Of a stretch of DNA of 64,000 nt, positions 55,001 to 64,000 are shown piece after piece. The translations under genes were made by a program, and so were the position numbers. How positions within the stretch are numbered: the stretch's first letter is position 1; every line of letters starts with the position of its first letter. The notes below the pieces were generated by a model. The model had not been told where the DNA came from. It saw only the letters and a program-made list of their open reading frames with translations, and did no database searches. The stretch is from Sarocladium kiliense (taxonomy: Eukaryota > Ascomycota > Sordariomycetes > Hypocreales > Sarocladiaceae). The stretch covers positions 186,001 through 250,000 of the forward strand of contig JAUZTG010000048.1 in the NCBI GenBank assembly GCA_030734395.1. The letters run 5' to 3'.

Positions 55001-56550
55001 CGATATTTAGACGGTCTGAAGTAGTGCTCTATCAGCGGAAGCAAGCTCTGGATCTCACCCTGACCGCTGCGAAGCACACCACATTGGATCAAAACAATTC
55101 ACTGGACCTTGAGCTCGGGACAGGATGGAACTCTTTGCAAAACTGTGAGATTCATGTCAAGCCCGCCACTGGAGGGCTTCGACTGTTGACCACAGAGGCA
55201 AAGGTTCTCACACCAGACGTGGGCTTTTCAAAGCAGCCTGAAGCCGGGATTTTCTTCTTCGGTGCCATTCCAGCTGGAAAGTGTGTAACCATTCGGTTTC
55301 CGTATACCATTGAGCAGGACCTAGCAGACGTTTTCGCAAAACTTGACATTTCTTACACGACTAAGAGCGGCGACGAGTACAACTTTGCGAAGATCGCCAT
55401 CGTCCCAGTGGCTCTCGCTCTCGGCGTCAATGTTCAGGATGTCTTCAAACACCAGGCGCTCTTTTCCCGATTCAATGTCACCACGGCTAGCATGAGCCCC
55501 TTGCGCCTTTTTGAAAGCCAGCTGATAGAATCCGAGCTTTACGAATCGACCTTGCCACCCCCGAAGGACGCAATGACCATATTCCCCCGGCAGTCGGCCA
55601 GCCTGTTGTTCCGGGTTCAAAGGAAGAAGAATACACCCCCAAGTCATAAAACAGCACGGACAATGCACCTGAAACTGCTCTATCGCTCGCTGATGAGCGA
55701 CGTCCAGTCTCTGGTACTCGCTTCACTTGAGAAAGAACTTGCTGTTGCTGGCCTGGATCAATTTTGCAAACCAGTGTGTGCCCGTGTTCTTTCAGAATTC
55801 AAGAAGGGCCTTCAACCACCAGATCTTGAGCGTGCAGCCTTGCTCGGCGAGATTACAACAGCTCATATTGCTGATACTCCTTGGGAGCGTTATTTCAACG
55901 GTTACGGTAGGATGCCCTCCTCAAAACAAAGCATTGCTTCGAACTTAGGGTCCTTTCTCTGTGGCTGGCAATCACGCAACGAACGCATTCGAATCACCGC
56001 CAATTCCAGCGCAGAGGAGCCCTCATCAATCCTCATCCCCGTGGAGATCCCGTCGGTCCCAATTGTGCACACTGCCGATATCAAGCTGGCCGATACATCT
56101 CTCTCTATCAACCAAGCGGCATCTGCAACACTGCAATTGAAGTGGACTCGAAGATGGAACACCGAAGCAGCGCAGGATCTCGAATACAGCTATGAAATCA
56201 GTGCATCATCTGATACCTGGCTGCTCGGGGGCCGGCGGAAGGGGCATTTCATTATTCCAGCCGATGCGCCTACCTCTTCAACACCAGAGACAGAGGCAGA
56301 GATCCCTCTAATCCTGGTTCCTCTTCGGGAGGGGTGGCTACCGTATCCGGCTGTTGAGATCAAGGAGGTCCCTTCCACTGCGGCTGGTGACGGGGAGTCC
56401 CTAATCCCATGTGAGGTTGACTTCAAGAACATCGGGGAGACGGTTCGGGTTTCGGATCACAGAGCATCCGTGACCGTCAGCCTCGATGCATCTGGCCCAG
56501 CCGGCGGCCCCTTGGTCTTGGAGACTAAATCCGCCCGGACGGTTGCCTGA
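52032..56550 (+). CDS. TRS130: TRAPP II subunit Trs130/TRAPPC10
   Basis: Three exons, 52032-52071, 52190-54846 and 54895-56550, giving 1450 residues. TRAPP II is the exchange factor for the Golgi Rabs Ypt31/32 (Rab11), and Trs130 is one of its specific subunits. The conserved N-terminus shows Tyr-His-Asp-Pro-Tyr-Asn, Leu-Pro-Leu-Arg-His-Leu-His-Trp, Pro-Tyr-Leu-Lys-Leu-Leu-Leu-Val and Trp-Leu-Ile-Val-His-Val, then Gln-Tyr-Glu-Asp-Asp-Ile-Lys and Asn-Phe-Cys-Thr-Phe-Phe-Ile-Leu-Lys-Glu-Gly-Leu-Ala. The C-terminal half is beta-rich (Ile-Pro-Val-Glu-Ile-Pro-Ser-Val), as in the family. The 13-codon first exon and its 118-bp intron are the least certain part. Length fits fungal Trs130. Confidence 0.9.
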
Positions 56551-56742
56551 GGTGTTGTGGTACCGCCTTCGTGTTAGCTTAACGTAAAAACATAGAAGAA
56601 AGTTGCCCGCACTGTTTTCCATGTTTGCAGGATTGCACTTAGCTAGTAAGAGGTTTATAGGTGAAGTATAGATTTACGTAACAGATACCTGAAGCAAAGC
56701 AAGGAGAGCAGCAAAAAAGAAAAGGGAAATTGAAAAGGGGGT

Positions 56743-56749
56743 AAAAAAA
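56743..56749 (-). terminator. Pol III terminator of tRNA-Asn copy 1
   Basis: Seven T on the minus strand, four bases after the tRNA 3' end: the standard RNA polymerase III stop signal. Confidence 0.75.
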
Positions 56750-56753
56750 GAAT

Positions 56754-56827
56754 CTCCTCGGGAAAGGCTCGAACTTTCAACCTCCTGATTAACAGTCAGA
56801 CGCGCTAGCCAATTGCGCCACCGAGGA
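56754..56827 (-). tRNA. tRNA-Asn (GTT), copy 1
   Basis: Read on minus, the 74-base sequence begins TCCTCGGTGGCGCAATTGG and folds as a cloverleaf. The acceptor stem pairs TCCTCGG with CCGAGGA, the anticodon loop is CTGTTAA (anticodon GTT, Asn), and the T-arm has GTTCGAGCC. No intron. The discriminator is G. It is identical to the second copy. Confidence 0.95.
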
Positions 56828-57141
56828 TGTTGCGAGCCCCAAGCTTATTCGTATCTATAGATCTTCGAAAATCGCGAACTGCAACACCGAGGACAACGTA
56901 TCCTACGTCCTAATAAAATTTTATGTTTCGACCAAGCCAACGAAAAGGCGCCTGGATCTTCTTCCAAGTATTCCAAATAGAAGCAGTTCTGGGGTAGTAT
57001 GAGCCGTCGTTTCAATATTCGCGTAATGTAAGAGATAATAGCGAAAGAGGGAAGGGTAGGGGGCTCTTGCCTTGCGAAAAGATCGAAGTAAATGCTTCAC
57101 ATCAAACCATTTGATAGCGGGGAGGAAAGGAGGGGAAGGGC

Positions 57142-57150
57142 AAAAAAAAA
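57142..57150 (-). terminator. Pol III terminator of tRNA-Asn copy 2
   Basis: Nine T on the minus strand directly after the tRNA 3' end. Confidence 0.75.
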
Positions 57151-57224
57151 CTCCTCGGGAAAGGCTCGAACTTTCAACCTCCTGATTAACAGTCAGACGC
57201 GCTAGCCAATTGCGCCACCGAGGA
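57151..57224 (-). tRNA. tRNA-Asn (GTT), copy 2
   Basis: A 74-base minus-strand copy identical to the tRNA at 56754-56827, same orientation, 397 bases away. The anticodon loop is again CTGTTAA. Flanks differ except for the terminator, so the duplication is either old or limited to the gene. Confidence 0.95.
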
Positions 57225-58428
57225 CGTTGTCAGCAATTATTTTATTGATATCTATAAGTCTTAGACGATGCACCCTTTTCATCTTTCCAGCGACCCCCCA
57301 AGTCGCACAGCCTTTGCTAAGTACTCTAAGGAAACCCGTCGTACTTGTCACAACTGATATGATCTGCCTATTCAAAAGAACCATGACATGTTCGCCCTGA
57401 CGGCTCTAAGGAGGGGAAACTGTCGGGGATCGCCCTCGACCCAACAGTACATAACCAGCTCATGAACGACACGTCCTTGATAGATCTAATCGTGCCTAAA
57501 TTAGCACCAACGATCGAAACAGAACGGAATCTTGGCCATTCAAGGAAGTTTTCGGAATTGGTTGGTGGCCTGTGATACGCTTCGGACCAGATAGGGGGAG
57601 CTAATGCGATCACTACCTGCTTACGTCTCCTCATCAGCAAAGTATGGCCCAGAAGGTGCTCCAGATTCATCGCTGCTTCGAGGAGGATCTACGATGTATT
57701 GCTGGCGCTCTTGGCTCAGCGAAGAGAATGGCGGTGGTAATAGGCAGTGTTGTTAGCATCGCGGCGAACATTCTGGTTCGTTGACCCTCGCCCCTGACGT
57801 GGCCAACCGGATCCTGAACTATAGCGAAGGTCGCATAAGGATAACGCACCGCAGTGTGCACCGCGACAAGACGAGAGGTTAAGGTGTCAAAGCCTGAGCA
57901 AGAGCGGCGTTACTGACTAACCAGGCCAGGGCGCGGGCGTCCTGGGTTTCGCGGCAGACTACCAGAGTAGTACCCAAAAAATTGGTCACCTCACGGAGGC
58001 AGCCCTCATGAGAAACTATCGACATCTATAATATCTTAGATCAGAGCATATGCTGATTTCCGTGCATGTCACGCACGCATAGCTTTGTTTAGTTCGTCGT
58101 TGTCATATGTAATCCTCTTTGATATCACTCTTGCGCTAGGCGTGAGTTGTCTCTCCCGGAGCTACCTCCGGAACAACACGCCACCACCAGACGCCTACCG
58201 ACAGCTCCACCAGACACGGCCGGGGCGGGGCGCATCGATCGTCATCGAAGCTCTCAAGTTAGTCGACGTCACAGCATCAAAGGGAGCTTCAAAGCAACAA
58301 AACAATATCGTCGCAGTGCTGCAAGAAACAAAATTCGGCCATTCATTCAGAAGTCGCGACCGTTCATTGTCTTGAGACGCACATCCACCATCTTATCCGT
58401 ACACCCACCCACAACACTTCATCTCAAA
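57225..58428. other. intergenic downstream of TRS130 and the tRNAs
   Basis: About 1.2 kb. Contains the promoter and leader of the thioredoxin-like gene at the right. Several minus-strand short frames lack any family signal. Confidence 0.5.
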
Positions 58429-58892
58429 ATGGGCGTCCACAACCTGCAGAGGTGAGCTATGCTTGCCTGACCTATTTAACATCACCGCGATATTTGCGCA
58501 TCGCAAGCTAATGGACGTCCAAACACAGCTCTATTGAGTTCAAAGAGACACTTGTCAACTCCGGCTACAACGCAATCCTCGTCGACTGCTTCTCTAAAGA
58601 TTCCCAAGCCAGCAAAGCGCTTGCCCCAGAGATCGTCAGGTATGTGCTTCCAGACCTCTAACATCCCAATCGAATCTTCAATTCTAACGAAAGCCGAAGG
58701 CTTTCGAATGAATCAAAGTACGACGGCATCCTCTTCGCGAAGCTCGATGTCGACCAACTTCCCTCCCTCGCGGACGAGCTTGGTATCAAGGACCTCCCGT
58801 GTCTGATCCTGTACAAGAACGAAGAGATCATTGGGCGGTATTCCGAGGCCACGCCCGACGGCTTGTCCGGATTTGTTGACAAGGCACTGTAA
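58429..58892 (+). CDS. thioredoxin-fold protein lacking the CXXC active site
   Basis: Three exons, 58429-58451, 58529-58639 and 58700-58892; CTAAC-type branch sequences precede both acceptors. The 108-residue product has thioredoxin length and order: Ser-Ile-Glu-Phe-Lys-Glu, then Asn-Ala-Ile-Leu-Val-Asp-Cys-Phe, Ala-Lys-Leu-Asp-Val-Asp, Leu-Gly-Ile-Lys-Asp-Leu-Pro-Cys and Leu-Ile-Leu-Tyr-Lys-Asn. The usual Trp-Cys-Gly-Pro-Cys is replaced by Asp-Cys-Phe-Ser-Lys-Asp, so only one cysteine remains at the active-site position. The cis-Pro (Leu-Pro) is kept. It cannot work as a normal disulfide reductase and may be a binding or chaperone-like protein. Probably cytosolic, as no targeting signal is visible. 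Confidence 0.8.
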
Positions 58893-61538
58893 GGGGATGA
58901 ACAACAGATGAACCGGATATGGGATAAGCAGAAGGGATACATTATTGGCACGGAGCTCAAAATGATAAGGGTTTCTGTTGATCACAAGGCTAGGAGTTCA
59001 CTTGAGATGTACTAAAATGGCGTGATAACATCTGGAACCGGTTCAGTACGGGAAAATAATACTGCTTCGTCTTCGATGTTATCATGTGCTCTGATGCATG
59101 CCTGAAATACCAGTTGACCCCTTCTGTCCCCGGAATCGCCACCACATCACTACGAACCCTCCGAGAGCTCCGCGACTCGGCTCGACGATGCGTGACCCGA
59201 ACCCAGCACTGAGGTGCTTGGCAATACCCGCCGCACCTGCAAGAAATTGCCGTTCCAACAGCATGCCAGCAGCGAAAGGATTGTTGCCTACAGTTGGGGA
59301 GGGATTGCAGTGGTGGGATAGTATATGAGAGGTGCATTCCACCCCAAAGCGGCTGGCGGAGCGGAGAGCTTGCGCAAGACCCTGATGTGGACCGCGCATA
59401 CTGCCTGTTGGCCGTCGAAGTCAAGTTTAGCATTTTGAAAATAGCCAGTGGTCAGCTCTTGAAATGAATTAGAAGACTTTTCTTTTCCCCATTCGATACA
59501 TGCGTTCAGTGCTTGGTGTGCCAAGTCTTGATAGGGCATGGAAACATGGGCTCCGGGAGTACACTTGCGTTATAGTCTTGTTTTCGTGTCACTTGGCAGC
59601 TGGGCCACTGGGCCAGAAGCGATGTGAGCCAACGATTATCCGCCGTTGGCAACGCGCGCTGGACACCCTTGGCCAAGCGAGGGATGGGCAGCACAGTGCT
59701 ACGTGCGTTGCGATGGGAAATTGGGGGGCCTTCGGGTGCGCACGAGGACAAGGGCGCGCCCCGTCGATCCATGACATCAAAATGGCGCTGACCAACAGGG
59801 GGGACAGACGACCCGACCCCTGCGAGTGCTTCTTCCAGTTTGCCTTTTCCGGGAAGGCTCGTCTTCGGTGGGATGGGGCGCTGGGGGGCACGAGTCCCAT
59901 GCTGATCCCCAAGGACAAGGAAACGGGGCAACGGAGTGGGAGGGATTTTGGTTTCCCATCGTTGGTGTGCGAGGGGTCTTCCAATGTTGTTCTTCATTTC
60001 TCGGGCGGGCTTCCGCTTGAGATCGCCAAATGTCGCAATGTCAGGTAATCTTACGGAATCTCCATTCTCATGGGGACGATCCCACCTCTGCCGTGACAAT
60101 CGTCATTACCGGGATGTGTGCTGGCTTTGATCTGAGACACTGCTTCAGGTGAGAAGTGTGTGGGCGAATTGTCTGGGGCAAAGCGTCTGAAACGGTATGC
60201 CGAAGTGATGGGTCTGCGGACAAAGTCCCGCCGTATGCGTGCGTCCCAGTGATTGCTTTCAGATGTGGGTGCAATGCTATGATCTTAGGTTCTTTTATGT
60301 GTTTCGATCGGGTGTTTAGGGGTCGCGGTTGTGTCTTTCTTGTTTGATACTAAAGAATCAGGGCCCTGGGAATTCGTTAGTTCGAGTAATAGTGTGGCCG
60401 AAGGCGGGTAGCTGTGTATGTGTGTGTACCAGATAAAGCTGTCGGTGTGTTTAGCGAGGCGGCTTCTTCAAATAGTGTGTTGGTTTGCAAAGTAGTAAAC
60501 GGAATAGCCTCAGAATAGCGCCCAAGATAGCGAACAGCTCAGCTGCAAGGCAGCACCTTGGGTAGCACGTAGGACAGGCGGTCAGCTGAGCGCCTTCAAT
60601 TCCACGAACAACAGGCAACCCACACAGATCATCTGCGTACATCAATCGGCCTTTCTCTCCTGACATTTCAGCTGTTGCTGCCACTCAAGTTGCTCAACGA
60701 CGCCTGCCGTGTGAGAGGGTATTGGCCTAAGGCTGGATGGCGTCACTGGACTGCCGATCTGGCAGGCTGCTAGCCAACCGCCGCCCAATTTGCGAAGATG
60801 CACCCACGCGACTTGGCAGGTGGGGAGGGGGGAATGCGCTATACAGTGCGCCCAGTGCGTTGCGCACATCCAAAGACCCCCGTATAAGGGCATGTGATAC
60901 AGTGCCAATACCCCCACTGACACACCGCAATCCTGCTTGCCCTTAGAATTACCCATTCTTCTCCCCGCTGGTCTAATCCCTGAATGGTGGTGATGCGCAT
61001 CTCTGTGACTCCATGACTCTTGTCCTCGGTCACCATCTGCCCACCCAACGCCCCCTGTGACGCCGTTCATTGTTCATCATTGCCCTCCCTAGGCTGTTTG
61101 CCCGTCCCTGAGCTGACTTCGAGATGGCCCGTGTCTGTGTGATCGTCGTCTTTCTACTTCCGCCCCAGCCCGCCCAGGTGGTAGGCAGGTATTCGATACT
61201 TGGTGGATGTATGGCCATGCCCTTGTGCCCCGCGTACCCGGAACCGCCACCACCTAATTAGGTCGCTTGCACCCCCCAGGGCCGCTGTTGTCCGCCATCG
61301 TGCCTTTTTCCCAGGGTCCTCCCCTTCGTGCCTGCCTCCCCTTCACCCCCAAATGCAAATGCCATCGTCGCCTGCCTCTCCCGGCACCCTTTTTCCCGCC
61401 GTTCCTTCCCGGCAATCGCCACTGCCTGCCCCCTTCGCCGCCACTCCTGCTCAGTGAATATCAACTCAATAAGTCCGCCGTCAACAGCTGGTGCATTTTC
61501 GCATACGACAAACCACGCCGAACGACCATAACATTATT
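58893..61538. other. long gene-less region
   Basis: About 2.6 kb. Around 59500-60100 frames are open on both strands at once, in a G/C-rich stretch with few stops, but none shows family features, signal peptides or splice sites. C/T-rich sequence near 61280-61450 is the leader of the short coiled-coil protein gene. I see no repeat or transposon end. Confidence 0.5.
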
Positions 61539-62088
61539 ATGGCTGATGTGCAACACCCAACGCCAACGGCCCCTTCTGCCCCTTCTGCTGGCCAGCCGCA
61601 CTCGATAGAACGCTCCGACTCTTCAGCTTCTAGTTCAGGCTCCGATGTAGTTGATAGCGATGACAGCGTCATTCACCAACCTGTCCCCATGCGACCACGT
61701 CTACCTAGCCGCAGGAGCAGTGGTCCTCTCATCGTTCCGCGCGACAGCTCAGACGTCGGGCCTGTCGAATGCAATTTTGGCCCGGACGACGTTAGGGCCA
61801 TGAGCCCACGGCGGACCAGCGAAGACATCGATAAGATTGGGAAAGCTGCTCGAGAAGAAATGAAGAGGTTAGCTTAACTGTGTCTATGCTTTTAACACAG
61901 GAAGCTGACATTGAATCAGACACGCCCAAGCACTCCAGGAGTCACTAATCACGATCTTCAACCGGATCGAAGCTGTCCGCGAGGAACACGACAAGCTCGA
62001 CAATCACAACCGCTTCTTGCAACGGTATATTGGCGAGCTGATGTCGACCAGCAAGATCACTGCATCCGGCAGTCGAAACAAGAAATGA
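61539..62088 (+). CDS. short coiled-coil (SCOC/DUF2205-type) protein
   Basis: Two exons, 61539-61867 and 61920-62088, 165 residues. The first 100 residues are Ser/Pro-rich and likely disordered. Splicing makes one continuous coiled coil, Ala-Gln-Ala-Leu-Gln-Glu-Ser-Leu and Glu-Ala-Val-Arg-Glu-Glu-His-Asp-Lys-Leu, ending Leu-Gln-Arg-Tyr-Ile-Gly-Glu-Leu-Met. That last motif is the signature of the SCOC family, small Golgi proteins that bind Arl1-type GTPases and act in autophagy and traffic in animals. The role in fungi is less clear. A traffic role would fit with TRAPP and TBC genes in the window, but that is coincidence rather than evidence. Confidence 0.78.
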
Positions 62089-63007
62089 ACGGAGCAACCA
62101 AACCCTTGACTCCAATACTCTGGCGGATTTGGCGACACCTTTACAACTCGCCAGTCTGCGACAACACACCCACCGCTACGGTTGGGGCCCAACATCGGAA
62201 CGGCGTTCGATTGCACTTGCTGTCCTTTTTCAGGACGTGATACCCGCGCCATGTGTGCGCTCTGCGTTTGCCCTCAGCTGTTGCGCATTGCCCAGAAGCA
62301 TATGACGCTCACTGTACATCATCGACTTATCTTCTTACCCAGGACCGCAAGTAATCGACCATGCGAGACTCTTCTTTAACTTGAATCGTCCGCAGCGTGG
62401 GGCTATTGGCGCGGTCGCAGAGGACACATTTTTGTGTTCACCTTGCTTTCTTTTCATTTTGGCATGATTTATGGTGATGTGGAAAACAAAGAAGAGGAGC
62501 ATCATTCAGCGGCGTTGATTTACAGCATTTCATTTTGGTCCAATGCCTAGGCACCTTGGGAGGACCTAGGACAGAGAGACCACAGCGACTCCAGTCAATG
62601 AACAACTAGATATCATATCAGTCAATTGGCAAAGCACCTGAAAGCTGTTTTACCTGATCCCATCAGTAGCCGGGCAAGGCCTAACAACTGACAGGCACAT
62701 GTAATGGAAATTATAAGCACTGAGCTCAGCTAGTTAACCACAAATGTGACGTGCTGCTCGACTTCTCACAAAGAGTGATGGAAGTGCTACTCGGGCATGT
62801 ATGATACTTTATCATTGGCTAAGTCCTTGAGTACTACACTCTCCGCGTTGTGACGCTCGCGGAGAGGGACCTGATCGATAGAAGATATGCACAATTGACA
62901 AGCTATCCCATACATTCAACGGACTTTCAATTCGACAGTGCCCATGCAACGCCACAAGAAGAAGACTCCCTGTCTCCGCTGTGGGATCAGACTTTCCAAC
63001 TACCTGT
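62089..63007. other. intergenic between the coiled-coil gene and the GH11 gene
   Basis: About 0.9 kb with two converging 3' UTRs. A plus-strand open frame running right from 62850 is the mirror image of the GH11 tail and is not a gene. No repeats noted. Confidence 0.5.
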
Positions 63008-64000
63008 CTATGGAGCTGCAGTGGGAGCCGGGGCCGACTCACCGTCGGCAGCAGGCCTCGTCGGTCTCACTGAGCGCGAAGTACTGGTCGAAGTCCGCCT
63101 TGTAGTTGAAGTGCTTGTCCTTCTCGTAGTGGTACTTGTCCTCCTTGTTGTCGTCGAGGTGACCCTGGTGGAGGACGAGGATGTTGTAGAAGAGGAAGAA
63201 GGTGGTCGAGTTGAAGAAGACGATGAAGAAGAAGAAGAAGACGATCTCGTTGAGGATGTGGATGAACGAGGTGGGTTCAGCACCGTACTGTGCGTCATTG
63301 CAGTCTCAGATCTGAAGGTTGAAGTAGGAGTTTCCGGCACAGGTGTCGTCGGCAGCACACCAGCGGTCAGGTCCGCACTACCAGCACCTCTCTGTCCCTC
63401 AATAGCCAATGCCATGTACTGGTGCGTACCAAGTTCCAATCCCATCTCCTTCCAGGCCCTCCAATGGTTGCCAGTGTTGATTGTGCCTCCGCAATGCATG
63501 CTGGTGCGGACAGACCAGTACTGCTCGAAGTCGGTGTTGTCACCGTCGATGCTGGGAGCATTGGTGCGCTTCTTTTGCCAGACTTCGTAGGTGGCGCCGT
63601 CGGACTCGACGTGGCCGTAGAGAGTGGCAGAGCGGTTGTCGGATGGGTTGTGAGCGCCCATGGCTTCGATCACATACCATTCGACAAGGGGGTTGCGAGT
63701 CCAGCCGTAAAGGGTGAGATAGGCCCAGCCGTTGCGGGCAACATCGAAGGTGCCGGAGTAGTTGAAGAGCCTGAATGATCTGTCAGTCTCCCGTTATTCG
63801 TAAACATCTGGCATGATTCACTTACATGTCAGTGGATGGGCGATAGCCCTTGCCCACAACAAAGTTGCCTCCAAAGCCATTGTTCCACGTCAAGTTGAAT
63901 TGACCAGCAGGACCGCTTGTCCAGTTCAAAGATGCGAAGTCATTGGCCCAGTATTGAGTAATGAAGCGTTGTTGTCTTGCCTCCAGATCTCTCTCATTTA
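63008..64000 (-). CDS. GH11 endo-1,4-beta-xylanase with Ser/Thr/Arg-rich tail (partial, 5' end outside)
   Basis: Two exons in the window, from beyond 64000 to 63826 and 63770-63008; the gene continues off the right edge, so the signal peptide is not seen. It cleaves xylan outside the cell. GH11 landmarks are Ile-Thr-Gln-Tyr-Trp, Trp-Asn-Asn-Gly-Phe-Gly-Gly-Asn-Phe, Gly-Trp-Thr-Arg-Asn-Pro-Leu-Val-Glu-Trp-Tyr-Val-Ile-Glu with the nucleophile Glu, and Ile-Glu-Gly-Gln-Arg-Gly-Ala-Gly-Ser-Ala with the acid/base Glu. The nucleophile segment has Glu-Trp-Tyr where Glu-Tyr-Tyr is usual. After the catalytic domain comes a tail of about 105 residues: poly-Ser, then Arg-Arg-Thr-Ser-Thr repeats, with no binding module. 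Confidence 0.88.

Noticed and set aside
59506..60099. 197-codon minus-strand frame and the matching 182-codon plus-strand frame at 59500-60048
   Set aside because: They overlap each other, have no family features, and the region is G/C-rich with few stops in any frame.
62850..63590. 246-codon plus-strand frame rich in Val, Glu and Asp
   Set aside because: It is the mirror image of the Ser/Thr/Arg tail of the minus-strand GH11 xylanase.
1..64000. CRISPR arrays, prokaryotic operons, riboswitches, viral genes
   Set aside because: The gene structure is eukaryotic throughout and no regularly spaced repeats or viral hallmark proteins were seen.

Overview
The window is nuclear DNA of a filamentous ascomycete (Pezizomycotina). 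Genes lie on both strands and most carry one to seven short introns of about 46-118 bp with GT...AG ends and CTAAC/CTGAC-type branch sites. The gene set is typical of this group: a Swr1 remodeller, TRAPP II Trs130, NatB subunit Naa25, COX23, ILM1, NDUFB8, a Delta-12 desaturase and several plant-cell-wall enzymes. Proteins that look like plant-associated Dothideomycetes homologues make that class the best guess, with low confidence at order level. All gene models below were spliced by eye by matching donor, acceptor, phase and family conservation; no search was run.

Layout. 1-5.1 kb: the last codons of a gene, a TBC (Rab-GAP-like) protein, and an intact Tc1/mariner-derived coding region. 5.1-10.1 kb: a long gene-poor stretch, then the Delta-12 fatty acid desaturase. 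10.1-21.3 kb: an accessory-looking region with an NmrA-like oxidoreductase preceded by a perfect palindrome, a putative surface protein, a secreted M20 peptidase convergent with a TauD-type dioxygenase, a Clr5-domain protein and a GH131 glucanase with a CBM1. 21.3-23.8 kb: a gene-less stretch with a microsatellite. 23.8-28.6 kb: a small secreted four-cysteine protein, the methionine-salvage isomerase MRI1, an alpha/beta hydrolase and an AA9 lytic polysaccharide monooxygenase.

29.5-45.9 kb: mostly core cell biology on the minus strand: a membrane-anchored DUF3445 heme N-demethylase-like protein, NAA25, COX23, CDC43 (geranylgeranyltransferase I beta), ILM1 on plus, a KIN4-like kinase, an unrecognised 528-residue protein and complex I NDUFB8. 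46.5-56.6 kb: SWR1 and TRS130 on plus. 56.7-57.2 kb: two identical tRNA-Asn(GTT) genes. 58.4-64 kb: a thioredoxin-fold protein without the CXXC motif, a long gene-less region, a short coiled-coil (SCOC-type) protein, and a GH11 xylanase with a Ser/Thr/Arg repeat tail that runs off the window.

Working together: GH131, AA9 and GH11, with the small secreted protein and the secreted peptidase, point to growth on or in plants. The rest is housekeeping: protein prenylation, N-terminal acetylation, Golgi traffic, H2A.Z exchange and mitochondrial respiration. I found no secondary-metabolite cluster, CRISPR, complete transposon or clear new multi-gene system. The most unusual items are proteins whose expected catalytic residues are missing (TBC, transposase-derived, thioredoxin-like), the palindrome before the NmrA-like gene, and the membrane-anchored DUF3445 protein.
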